From: Bin5 sp965261695
GTDB taxonomy: Bacteria > Chloroflexota > Anaerolineae > Caldilineales > Caldilineaceae
NCBI GenBank assembly: GCA_965261695.1
Contig: OZ253474.1
Coordinates: 310,001-374,000 of the forward strand
Length of the DNA: 64,000 bases
Direction: 5' to 3'
In this document: positions 1-8,096 of the stretch, one piece after another
Layout of the letters: each line of letters opens with the position of its first letter
Numbering within the stretch: position 1 is the first letter of the stretch
Made by a program: the position numbers and the translations under genes
The notes under the pieces: model-generated
Seen by the model: the letters and a program-made list of their open reading frames with translations, nothing else
The model's database searches: none
Told to the model about the DNA's origin: nothing

Positions 1-768
1 CGCTACAACCTGTTTCGGGAGAACAAGGTGCGGGACATTGCGGCCTACAATACCCTTGCCCGTCGGCGCAAGAAGCTGGTCAGCCTGCCCCACTTGCTCC
101 TGATCGTGGACGAACTGGCCGATCTGATGATGACTGCGCCGGATGAGATCGAGAAGCAACTGGTTCGCTTGGCGCAGATGGCGCGGGCGACCGGCATTCA
201 TCTGGTCCTCGCGACGCAGCGTCCCAGCACCGATGTCGTAACCGGCCTGATCAAAGCCAACTTCCCTTCTCGCATTGCCTTTGCAGTCACGAGCCAGGTT
301 GACAGCCGCGTGATTATGGATGCGCCCGGCGCAGAGAAGCTGCTGGGGCAAGGGGATATGCTCCTTATGCGGCCTGACAGAGCCAAGATGCAACGGGTCC
401 AGGGCAGCTACGTCAACGACGCCGAGATCAAGCGCGTGGTCGACTGGTGGCAGGAACGGGATCGTGTCGAGAATCCGGATGGTCCCAAGGCGAGAGTTGC
501 GCCGTGGATCGGTCTGCTGGATCGGCTGGATGACGAGGAGGAGCTGCTGGCGGACGCCATTGACGCCATGCGCGGCGAAAAGACGATCAGCGCCAGTTTC
601 GTGCAGCGGGCGCTGCGGATCGGCTATCCGCGCGCGGCGCGGCTGGTCTCTCTGCTCGAGGCGAGGGGATTGGTCGGCGCGGATCCGGGCGGCGGCCAAG
701 GCCGGACCGTGTTGCTCAAGGCCGAAAGCGAAGCTGAAGAAGAGGACGAAGCACTCGAGCAAATTTAG
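1..768 (+). CDS. ftsK: FtsK/SpoIIIE-family DNA translocase, C-terminal part (5' end outside window)
   Basis: The frame is open from base 1, so the gene begins outside the window. The visible 255 residues hold the end of the RecA-like motor, with a Walker B stretch LLLIVDELADL near residue 33 and a LATQRPS sensor segment near 70. A small winged-helix gamma domain follows at about 185-240 (EKTISASFVQRALRIGYPRA and the helix after it). In the family this domain reads oriented chromosome sequences and directs DNA pumping at the division septum. The membrane segments and Walker A lie upstream and cannot be checked. The tail ends in an acidic stretch. The family is certain; the choice between FtsK and a SpoIIIE-type name is a matter of convention. 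Confidence 0.93.
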   Translation, partial: RYNLFRENKVRDIAAYNTLARRRKKLVSLPHLLLIVDELADLMMTAPDEIEKQLVRLAQMARATGIHLVLATQRPSTDVVTGLIKANFPSRIAFAVTSQVDSRVIMDAPGAEKLLGQGDMLLMRPDRAKMQRVQGSYVNDAEIKRVVDWWQERDRVENPDGPKARVAPWIGLLDRLDDEEELLADAIDAMRGEKTISASFVQRALRIGYPRAARLVSLLEARGLVGADPGGGQGRTVLLKAESEAEEEDEALEQI

Positions 769-845
769 AGTTCAGAAAAGTGCAGCACAGAGCTGACGAC
801 CCGACAGTCCTCCGAATTCCTTTACTCCACTGAGGAGCGCCCGAT

Positions 846-1682
846 ATGCCTTACTCATTCCAGCCAGATGCGATGTACCGGATGCCGACTCATTTTGGCC
901 CGCGTACGGGTCCCCGCCGAGGGCCGGACGGGCGGGGATTCGACTGCGTCGACAGCCCCAAGAGCCGTTCCCATGCCATCAGCTATCTGACCCATGCGTC
1001 GGCGCTGGAGGGGCTGCTGCCGCCGGGCTTTTCCCTGCACGGCGAGCCTGTGGTGACGGTCAACGCAACGTTCATGAAGGAGATCGACTGGCTGGCGGGG
1101 CGGGGATACAACACTTTGGGAGCTTCGATTGCGGTCACCTACACGGGGCAGGTTGACCGCGTAACCGGCAGTCTGCTGCTGGTCTTGTGGGAGAATCTGA
1201 CCGATCCGATCCTGACCGGTCGTGAGGAGTTGGGCTTTTCCAAGATCTACTGCGAACTGCCAGAGCCGGCGGTACATAACGGCGGAACGCACTGCGTCGG
1301 AAGCTGGCTCGGTTATCGCTTTCTGGACATGAGGCTACAAGGCATGAAGGGGTTGGGGGAGGAAGAGATCGCCGCCCAAGCGGCCAGCCCGGCCAGCGAC
1401 GGCACGCTGCACTACAAGTACATGCCGCGCACCGGCGAATGGGGCACGGCTGACGCCGAGTACGCGGTGCTGACACCGACGCATACGCCCAACCGCCGCG
1501 TGCTGGGGATGTGGCGCGGCGAGGGGACAGTTCGATGGCATCGCGCCAGGTGGGAGGATATGCCGACACAGTACAATATCGTCAACGGATTGGCCGATCT
1601 GGAGATCCTGGAGTATCGCGGCGCGGTGATCACGCAGACAATCGGCGGCAAGGACCTGAGCGATCAGCGAACTCTCAGATAG
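846..1682 (+). CDS. Acetoacetate decarboxylase-like protein
   Basis: This 278-residue protein matches the acetoacetate decarboxylase fold. A GREELGFSK segment at about 125-133 corresponds to the family signature in which the lysine (here K133) forms the Schiff base with the substrate. The usual partner just before it is GFPK; here it is GFSK. The VTGSLLLVLWEN strand preceding it also fits. Enzymes of this fold decarboxylate or hydrate beta-keto acids, and many members are not true acetoacetate decarboxylases, so the substrate is unknown. A GAGGAG ribosome site lies 8 bases before the ATG. The gene stands alone, with 77 bases separating it from the translocase gene upstream. Confidence 0.75.
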   Translation: MPYSFQPDAMYRMPTHFGPRTGPRRGPDGRGFDCVDSPKSRSHAISYLTHASALEGLLPPGFSLHGEPVVTVNATFMKEIDWLAGRGYNTLGASIAVTYTGQVDRVTGSLLLVLWENLTDPILTGREELGFSKIYCELPEPAVHNGGTHCVGSWLGYRFLDMRLQGMKGLGEEEIAAQAASPASDGTLHYKYMPRTGEWGTADAEYAVLTPTHTPNRRVLGMWRGEGTVRWHRARWEDMPTQYNIVNGLADLEILEYRGAVITQTIGGKDLSDQRTLR

Positions 1683-1869
1683 CTGGTACGAGCTTGGGAC
1701 GAGGACAAAAGGAAAATTTTGCGATTCGGTTTTCGAAAGGGAGGGGTTGAAGGACATGATCCTATGTGACTCTACAACCTAAAAGTATCTATTTATACCT
1801 GGGGTCGACAATAGGCACTCGTCGACAAAGAGAGTTCAGAAAGCGATACGCGTCAATACGATTGAGGAA

Positions 1870-2148
1870 TTGGATGCTGCATTCAAGGAGGCTCTCCTGC
1901 AGCGGCCTGCCGACGTCGATGTGAGTATTTCGCCGTACGAGAATACGTTGGGGGTTGGAATTGAAGAGCACATTGGATATATCATGTTCCAGGATAGATC
2001 TGGCTACCCTCCTTACCGAACGGTTGTAGAGAACTCCGACGCTCCAGACAGATACTTTGAATTCGATGTGGGAGGAACGCCCACACCGATTTCCTTGAGG
2101 CGATGTATCCCGATAGAGAGACTGGTCGGCCTCGTGAAATACTACTAG
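1870..2148 (+). CDS. Imm1-like immunity protein, probably lacking its first residues
   Basis: The 92-residue product resembles the Imm1 family of immunity proteins that neutralise polymorphic toxins: an alternating beta pattern with LGVGIEEHIGYIMF, a central aspartate/glutamate-rich part and a closing IPIERLVGLVKYY. Only a TTG is available as start. The frame stays open upstream to a TAA at 1780-1782 and codes for plausible family-like residues (KAIRVNTIEELDAAF), so the natural N-terminus may be lost. No toxin gene is adjacent. The stop codon was rebuilt by an insertion sequence: its T and A belong to the target duplication and its G is the first base of the element. The assignment rests on sequence pattern only. 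Confidence 0.45.
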   Translation: MDAAFKEALLQRPADVDVSISPYENTLGVGIEEHIGYIMFQDRSGYPPYRTVVENSDAPDRYFEFDVGGTPTPISLRRCIPIERLVGLVKYY

Positions 2149-2181
2149 GGCCTTATGCTAATTAGCGTTTGAAAAAAGTCC

Positions 2182-2231
2182 CCTGGTGAGATAGCTTTGG
2201 AGTTCGTCACCAACCAAAGCGACTCACCAGG
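2182..2231 (+). promoter_or_regulatory. Hairpin overlapping the transposase ribosome binding site
   Basis: CCTGGTGAG (2182-2190) is the exact complement of CTCACCAGG (2223-2231). Inside it GCTTTGG (2194-2200) complements CCAAAGC (2214-2220). The outer 3' arm runs into the AGGAGG ribosome site (2229-2234) of the transposase, whose ATG is at 2244. RNA read in from outside the element would fold this way and cover part of the ribosome site, a known means by which insertion sequences limit their own transposase. The pairing is seen directly; the regulatory effect is inferred. Confidence 0.6.
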
Positions 2232-2243
2232 AGGACCAACCGA

Positions 2244-3149
2244 ATGATAGCTCATCTTGACGACTTCTGTCTATGGGTTTATGTGCTCGTTGACGACATG
2301 TGCCAGGCACTGGAAAGGCATCTGAGACGACCGGGGCCCAAGCCGGCCTGTAGCGATAGTGAATTGATAGCCATCTGTCTCATCGGCGAATGCTTGGGGT
2401 GGGATGTGGAAACAGAGTTACGCAATCATATGCAGGCACATCGGGATAAGTTTCCCATCTTGCCGAAGCAGAGCCGCTTCAATCGGCGACGACGTAACTT
2501 GATGGCGATTATGAATGAGATGCGGCGCATGATGTTGGCCCAGATGGACCTCTTTCGAGACCAGCATTGTGTACTAGATAGTCTGCCCATTCCTGTGGTT
2601 CAGTTCCATCTGGCGCCGCAATCGCGCGGCGATTGGCCCGCTCATGGGGCCAATTATGGGAAGGTCACTTCAAAAAAGATGACGATCTACGGTTTCAAGC
2701 TACATATGCTGATCACGAAAGGTGGCCTCATCCTTGATTTCGAACTGGCTCCTGCCAGCGTCGGCGACTTGGCTATCGGTCGCGAACTCCTGCAAGAACA
2801 CCACAACCGCATCGTCATCGGCGACAAAGCGTACGTCAGTGCACCGGTCGCTGATCTACTCTGGCAACACAATCGCATCCGCCTGCTCTCCAAGCCGCGC
2901 AGCAACCAGAAAATACAGATCCCTGCATCTGCACGTCGCCTCTACGACAGGGTCCGCCAAATCATCGAAACAGTTAACAGTCAATTGGTCGCACAATTCT
3001 CGATAGAAACCAACCATGCACACACTTTCAGAGGTCTATGTGCACGACTCTACACCAAATTGACTGCTCACACACTTTGCATCTATATCAACCGACTCTT
3101 GGGCGTACATGACTATCTTCAGATTAAGAAACTGGCCTTTCCTATCTAG
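2244..3149 (+). CDS. IS982-family transposase
   Basis: This 301-residue DDE transposase fills the element. The catalytic residues are visible in order: Asp in VLDSLPIP (about residue 112), Asp in VIGDKAYV (about 193) and Glu in QIIETVNSQL (about 237). The SKKMTIYGFKLHMLIT stretch between the first two is typical of IS982 transposases. The length matches the family (about 270-310). The gene is intact, with an AGGAGG ribosome site 9 bases before the ATG that is partly held in a hairpin. It differs clearly from the second IS982-type transposase at 30.6-31.5 kb, so the two elements arrived separately. Confidence 0.9.
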   Translation: MIAHLDDFCLWVYVLVDDMCQALERHLRRPGPKPACSDSELIAICLIGECLGWDVETELRNHMQAHRDKFPILPKQSRFNRRRRNLMAIMNEMRRMMLAQMDLFRDQHCVLDSLPIPVVQFHLAPQSRGDWPAHGANYGKVTSKKMTIYGFKLHMLITKGGLILDFELAPASVGDLAIGRELLQEHHNRIVIGDKAYVSAPVADLLWQHNRIRLLSKPRSNQKIQIPASARRLYDRVRQIIETVNSQLVAQFSIETNHAHTFRGLCARLYTKLTAHTLCIYINRLLGVHDYLQIKKLAFPI

Positions 3150-3359
3150 CATAAGGCCCTACTAACCTGATAGGCGCGTTCCCGGAAGGTACAGAGTGGG
3201 AAGAGGATTAGCTTGCCTGGCTGAGACTAATGGAATCTATTGCCTTCTGGCGGGGCTGTCCGGTCAATTGCACACTTGTACAGTTCAGATGAGTTTCAGC
3301 AGGGGCAAGTCGATGTGAATAGCACCGAGAAATGTCCCGCTCCTACAGTTCCGTAGGAA

Positions 3360-4190
3360 CTACGTCATCATCGTCCCGCCGGCGACGGGGATGGCAAGGC
3401 CGGTGAGGAAGTCGGCTTCGTCTGAGGCCAGAAACGCGACGGTGCGGGCAATGTCGCGGGGCTGGGCGAGTCGACCGATCGGTGTGCCCGCCAGACTCGC
3501 GGAGAGCATGTCATCCGCCGCCTCGTCCACCGGCGTGCCCGGCTCCGAGAGGACACTGGCCATGTGGCCGATGCGCTCAGTCATGGTCAGGCTGGGGCAG
3601 ACGGCGTTGACCGTAATGCCGTGGAGCGCCAGTTCCTGGGCCAGTGATTGGGTGAAGCCAATCACGCCGAACTTCGAGGAGCAGTAGGCGGCAAAGCGGG
3701 CAACGCCCCGTTTCCCCGCGGTCGAGGCGACACTGATGATGCGTCCGCCCCCGCCTTGGGCGACCATTTGCCGCGCCGCCGCCTGGCTGCACAGAAATGT
3801 CCCTTTCAGGTTGACCGTGAGCACGCGATCCCACTCGGCCTCCGGCAGTTCGACGACAGGCACGCGGTCCCCCGCCGCGCGGGCACCGGCATTGTTGACC
3901 AGAATGTCGATTCGTCCGAGCGTCTGCACCACCTGTTGCATGGCGGACTGTACGGCGTCGGCGTCAGTCACGTCGCAGGCCAGTGCCAGGGCACGGCGTC
4001 CGAACGCTTCAATCTCCGCCCCGACTGCCGGCAAGCCGCCCCAAGCGGCGTCGCTATAAGGTTTGGCGGTGAGGTCGGTAACGACGACATCCGCGCCCTC
4101 TTGGGCCAGGCGCAGCGCGATGCCTCTGCCGATGCCATGCTCGCCGCCGGCGCCGGTCACGAGTGCGACTTTCCCTTCCAAATTGTACAT
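3360..4190 (-). CDS. SDR-family NAD(P)-dependent dehydrogenase
   Basis: A classical short-chain dehydrogenase/reductase of 276 residues. The N-terminal cofactor motif is TGAGGEHGIGRG (12-23), NNAG is at 99-102, and the catalytic residues are Ser in IISVAS (about 153-156), Tyr169 and Lys173 (YCSSK). D39 at the end of the second strand (VVVTDL) suggests NAD(H) over NADP(H). The protein ends FLTGLAIPVAGGT, the usual SDR tail. The ATG at 4190 is preferred because GGAG lies 9 bases upstream; a TTG five codons earlier is also in frame. The gene stands alone between the insertion sequence and a tRNA gene, and the substrate cannot be told. Confidence 0.88.
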   Translation of the reverse strand: MYNLEGKVALVTGAGGEHGIGRGIALRLAQEGADVVVTDLTAKPYSDAAWGGLPAVGAEIEAFGRRALALACDVTDADAVQSAMQQVVQTLGRIDILVNNAGARAAGDRVPVVELPEAEWDRVLTVNLKGTFLCSQAAARQMVAQGGGGRIISVASTAGKRGVARFAAYCSSKFGVIGFTQSLAQELALHGITVNAVCPSLTMTERIGHMASVLSEPGTPVDEAADDMLSASLAGTPIGRLAQPRDIARTVAFLASDEADFLTGLAIPVAGGTMMT

Positions 4191-4235
4191 TTCGCCTATC
4201 TCCAAGGGATGGTTTACAATGGTGCCTGCGCGTTC

Positions 4236-4309
4236 GGGCGGTTAGCTCAGCTGGTTAGAGCGATTCCCTTACAAGGAATAGGCCGGCGGTTCGAGTCCGT
4301 CACCGCCCA
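4236..4309 (+). tRNA. tRNA-Val(TAC)
   Basis: The cloverleaf can be drawn by hand. The acceptor is GGGCGGT/ACCGCCC with discriminator A4309. The D-arm has TTAGCTCAGCTGGTTAGAG. The anticodon stem ATTCC/GGAAT encloses loop CTTACAA with anticodon TAC (valine). The T-arm is GGCGG/CCGTC around TTCGAGT. The CCA end is not encoded, so it must be added after transcription. The gene reads opposite to both neighbours. Confidence 0.95.
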
Positions 4310-4548
4310 CTTCAGTCCAGGCAAACCGAAACTGCCGTGCGGTGGCATCGGTTGCCCGAGATGTCCTAGTTCTTCGAAAGTCTTTTTCCCTCTGGCTGCG
4401 TGCATCCCACATTTTCTCTCTCGAAAATCTATTTGCCCACTTGACACAACCAACGACTAGACAGGCGCCGCCCTTCTGTGGAAACGAGTGCAAGGGGGGG
4501 TTAGACTGCGGCATAAGCTCGCGTCGATTCTCTGGCCGTTTCCACAGG

Positions 4549-5619
4549 TCAGGGCAGCAGCTTGACTGTCCGCTTTTGGCGGGCGCTGAGCATGGCGGAA
4601 TCGACGATCTGCTGGCCGATGCGGCAGATCGTCGGGGATAGTGGACCTTGCGGCGACTGCTCCGTCTCCAGGCAGTGGATGAAATACTGGATGACGTTTT
4701 GCTCGGGCTGCAACAACTGGTCCACCGGTTGCTCGTAACCTTCGGGGCTGCTATGGGTCTGGACGCGCACGGTTTCCTCGTAGTCGCAGCTGCTGATCGT
4801 TCCCTCGCTGCCCTTTAGGACAAAGCCGCATTTGGGCTGTGGCTGTAGCGTCCAGGGGTCGGTGAAGGTGCCCCAGCGCGTCTCGAATTTGGAAAGGCCA
4901 AAGGGATACTTGCAGATCGTGATGCTGTGCTCGTCCACCTCCAGGCCGACCGGCTCGTCGACGACTGTTGTCACCTCCAGGGGCGCCCGGCCATTCAGGA
5001 ACCATGTGCCCAGCGTAACGCCGTAGCCCAGATAGTCCAAGAGCGAGCCGCCGCCCTCGGCCTTCTGATAGAACCAGCTCTCATTCTTGCGCTGCCGGAA
5101 GGCTTCGTCGGTCTCCGCCTTGTCGGCCACGTGGAAGAGCGGCCCGCGATTGCCGTCGTAGTAGTGAACCTCGATCAGTTCGCCGATCACACCCTCTTCA
5201 AGCAGGCGCTTGGCCGTCACGTGGCAGGGATACCAACGTAGTGGCCAGTTGATGATGAACTGCCTGCCCGTCTTGTCCATGGCCGCGATCATCGCGTCGG
5301 CGGCGGCAAGGTCGGCCGCAAACGGCTTTTCCAACAGTACATGCACATCGTAGGGAGCGACCTTGAGCACCCAGTCGGCGTGACTGGCGGTGGAGGGGCA
5401 CAGAATCACGATGTCCGGCTGCGTCTTCTCCAGGCATTCCCGATAATCGGTGAAGACCTGCGACTGGGGGATGGCGAAGTTCTCGATTGCGTTCGTCATG
5501 CGCTCGCGGTGGGTATGGCAGATGCCGACGATCTCGGCGTCAGGATGCTCATGGGTCTTGCGCAGCAGATCGCCCATATGCGAATGATCGAAGTTTATGC
5601 CCGCGACTTTCCAGGTCAT
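4549..5619 (-). CDS. Gfo/Idh/MocA-family oxidoreductase
   Basis: This 356-residue protein has an N-terminal Rossmann half. VAGINFDHSHMGDLLR replaces the strict glycine-rich loop, VILCPSTASHADWV follows, and the EKPFA motif lies near residue 100; its lysine is the usual catalytic residue of the family. The C-terminal half is the beta-sheet substrate domain (GGSLLDYLGYG). Enzymes of this group oxidise or reduce sugars, inositols and related compounds with NAD(P). The ATG at 5619 has GGAG eight bases upstream and is preferred over a start 14 codons earlier. The unusual N-terminal motif recurs in families near trehalose and sulfatase genes, but nothing next to this gene shows the substrate. Confidence 0.85.
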   Translation of the reverse strand: MTWKVAGINFDHSHMGDLLRKTHEHPDAEIVGICHTHRERMTNAIENFAIPQSQVFTDYRECLEKTQPDIVILCPSTASHADWVLKVAPYDVHVLLEKPFAADLAAADAMIAAMDKTGRQFIINWPLRWYPCHVTAKRLLEEGVIGELIEVHYYDGNRGPLFHVADKAETDEAFRQRKNESWFYQKAEGGGSLLDYLGYGVTLGTWFLNGRAPLEVTTVVDEPVGLEVDEHSITICKYPFGLSKFETRWGTFTDPWTLQPQPKCGFVLKGSEGTISSCDYEETVRVQTHSSPEGYEQPVDQLLQPEQNVIQYFIHCLETEQSPQGPLSPTICRIGQQIVDSAMLSARQKRTVKLLP

Positions 5620-5910
5620 TTGAATTTTCTCCAGTTCGATGTAACCCCGCGCTGGCTTCAATGCCTTGTCTCGTATTGCGTATTGCGTATTACCCGCAGA
5701 ACGAAGGGTCGTGGATGCGACAGGGATTCGGCAGAGTAACCCGCTCGCGATGTGTCAGGTTTCTTTGGCGCTGGGCGCTCTCGCAATTATCGCAGAGTCT
5801 GTGCGCTTGTGTCTATAGGGGCTTGCGCGCGCTGCCCGTTTCTCTGATAATACGCTACAGTTGGATGTTCGCATTGACTTCCGATGACAAATCAAGCTCC
5901 AAAAGACAAA

Positions 5911-8082
5911 ATGGCTGATTCTTTCTATTCGATCTATAGACACGGCTACATCCGCGTGGCGGTATGCGTGCCCCATGTACGGGTGGCGGACCCGGAGTTC
6001 AACACGACGCGCACCGTCGGCTTGGCAAGCCAGGCGGCGGCGGCGGGCGCGGCGATCGCCCTGTTCCCGGAACTGGGAATTTCATCCTATGCGATCGACG
6101 ACCTGCTCCAGCAGGATGCCCTCTTGGGGGGTGTGCTGGCGGGCATCAAGAAGATCGTGGAGGCCAGCAGGGAGTTGACGCCCGTTCTGTTGATCGGCGC
6201 GCCACTGCGATTTGAACACCGGCTGTTCAACTGCGCTGTCGTCATTTACCGGGGCCGCGTGCTGGGCATCGTGCCGAAGACCTATCTGCCCAACTACCGG
6301 GAGTTCTACGAACGGCGCCAGTTCAGCGCGGCGCGCCATGCGGTCGGTCGGCAGGTGCGATTCTTGGGAGAGACGGTACCGTTTGGCAATGATCTGATAT
6401 TCCGGTCTGAGATGACGGGCGCGGAGGGTACGGCTGCTGCGGGGCTGCCCTACGCGACGCGAGACGAGGGGGAGCAGTTTGCCGATGGCGCGGGCGGCTT
6501 CGGTCTGCATGTGGAGATCTGCGAAGACGTATGGACGCCGATTCCACCCAGCTCGTATGCGGCGCTGGCCGGGGCGACGGTACTGGCCAATCTGTCTGCC
6601 TCCAATATCACAATTGGCAAGGCCAACTATCGCAAGGACCTATGCGCCAGCCAGTCGGGGAAATGTATCGCCGCCTATCTCTACTCCGCGGCCGGGCCGG
6701 GGGAGTCGACGACGGATCTGGCGTGGGACGGTCATGCGTTGATCTACGAGGACGGAGACCTTCTGGCCGAATCCGAACGCTTCGCCGACCACGAGCAGAT
6801 CATCACGGCGGACATCGACACCGAACGCTTGACGCAAAGCCGCATGAGGCTGACCAGCTTCAACGATTCTGCCGCGCTGCACCGGAAGCAGCTGGAGTCG
6901 ATTCGTACTGTCGAGTTCGTTTTCCAACCGCCGACGCTGGAGGCCGGGCTAGACGGCTCAACGTCGTCGCGCCGGATCGACCGCCTGCACCGCAGGATGG
7001 AGCGCTTTCCCTTCGTGCCCAGCGACGCGGTGCAGCGCGATGACCGGGCCTACGAAGCATACAACATCCAGGTGCATGGGCTGATGCAACGGCTGCGCGC
7101 TACGGGTATCGAAAAAATAGTTATCGGCATCTCCGGCGGGCTGGACTCGACGCAGGCGCTGATCGTGGCGGCGCATACAATGGATCGCCTGAAGCTCCCG
7201 CGCAGCAACATTCTGGCGTACACGATGCCCGGCTTTGCCACCAGCGCGGGCACGCGCGCCAACGCCCTACGCTTGATGGAGGCGCTCGACGTCAGCGGTC
7301 ACGAGATCGACATCCGTCCGGCGGCGATGCAGATGTTCCGCGACATTGGCCACCCTTTCGCGGAGGAAGATCCGGAGTACGACATCACCTTCGAAAATGT
7401 GCAAGCAGGCGAGCGAACCAGCCATCTGTTCCGTCTGGCCAACTACAACGACGCGCTGGTGCTGGGGACCGGCGATCTGAGCGAACTGGCGCTGGGCTGG
7501 ACGACTTACGGCGTGGGCGATCAGATGAGCCACTACAACGTAAATGCGTCGGTGCCCAAAACGCTCATCCAGCATCTGATCCGCTGGATCATCGCGACTT
7601 CGCAGTTCGATGAGGCAGCCAGCCGCGTGCTGCAGTCGATTCTGGACACGGAGATCTCGCCGGAACTGGTCCCGGGGGACGGGGCGGGCGATGGCCCGGC
7701 GCAGTCAACCGAGGCCAAGATCGGTCCGTATGAGTTGCAGGACTTCTTCCTCTACCACATCTCCCGCTACGGATTCAGGCCCAGCAAGGTTGCGTTCATG
7801 GCACTGCAATCCTGGGGCGAGCGCGGCCGGGGCATGTGGCCGGACTTTCTGCCGGACGCCAAGCGCAATGAGTACGACCTGCCAGCGATCAAGAAGTGGC
7901 TGGAGCTATTCCTGTTCCGTTTCTTCCAGATCAGCCAGTTCAAACGGACGGCGACTCCGAACGGGCCCAAGGTGGGCAGCGGCGGCTCGCTCAGCCCGCG
8001 CGGGGACTGGCGCGCGCCCAGCGATTCCTCCGCCGCAATCTGGCTGGCGGAGTTGCATCAGAATGTGCCGGACTGCGAATAG
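5911..8082 (+). CDS. nadE: Glutamine-dependent NAD+ synthetase
   Basis: The enzyme makes NAD from nicotinic acid adenine dinucleotide, ATP and glutamine. The N-terminal nitrilase-type glutaminase carries the triad Glu54 (FPELGISSY), Lys123 (VPKTYLPN) and Cys204 (EICEDVW). The C-terminal synthetase has the ATP-pyrophosphatase loop SGGLDST near residue 407 and the LVLGTGDLSELALGW segment that binds the substrates. At 723 residues it is the usual length for the fused two-domain form, so no separate glutaminase is needed. The ATG at 5911 gives the N-terminus expected for this type; an in-frame ATG at 5884 is possible. Neither has a strong ribosome site. Confidence 0.95.
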   Translation: MADSFYSIYRHGYIRVAVCVPHVRVADPEFNTTRTVGLASQAAAAGAAIALFPELGISSYAIDDLLQQDALLGGVLAGIKKIVEASRELTPVLLIGAPLRFEHRLFNCAVVIYRGRVLGIVPKTYLPNYREFYERRQFSAARHAVGRQVRFLGETVPFGNDLIFRSEMTGAEGTAAAGLPYATRDEGEQFADGAGGFGLHVEICEDVWTPIPPSSYAALAGATVLANLSASNITIGKANYRKDLCASQSGKCIAAYLYSAAGPGESTTDLAWDGHALIYEDGDLLAESERFADHEQIITADIDTERLTQSRMRLTSFNDSAALHRKQLESIRTVEFVFQPPTLEAGLDGSTSSRRIDRLHRRMERFPFVPSDAVQRDDRAYEAYNIQVHGLMQRLRATGIEKIVIGISGGLDSTQALIVAAHTMDRLKLPRSNILAYTMPGFATSAGTRANALRLMEALDVSGHEIDIRPAAMQMFRDIGHPFAEEDPEYDITFENVQAGERTSHLFRLANYNDALVLGTGDLSELALGWTTYGVGDQMSHYNVNASVPKTLIQHLIRWIIATSQFDEAASRVLQSILDTEISPELVPGDGAGDGPAQSTEAKIGPYELQDFFLYHISRYGFRPSKVAFMALQSWGERGRGMWPDFLPDAKRNEYDLPAIKKWLELFLFRFFQISQFKRTATPNGPKVGSGGSLSPRGDWRAPSDSSAAIWLAELHQNVPDCE

Positions 8083-8096
8083 CTAGGGGTGAGGCG

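Larger units (their letters stand above)
2148..3159 (+). mobile_element. IS982-like insertion sequence, 1,012 bp, complete
   Basis: Perfect 13-base terminal inverted repeats GGGCCTTATGCTA (2148-2160) and TAGCATAAGGCCC (3147-3159) bound one transposase gene. A 5-base target duplication TACTA is seen at 2143-2147 and 3160-3164. If the next A/T pair is counted into the repeats, the duplication shrinks to ACT; the 5-base reading is the longer match. Intact ends, duplication and reading frame suggest a recent insertion. The target was the stop codon of the Imm1-like gene: removing the element gives TAC-TAC-TAA, and with it the codons read TAC-TAC-TAG. Confidence 0.88.

Noticed and set aside
4310..4548. 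Small frames between tRNA-Val and the oxidoreductase gene
   Set aside because: They run through the tRNA or have no ribosome site and no recognisable product.
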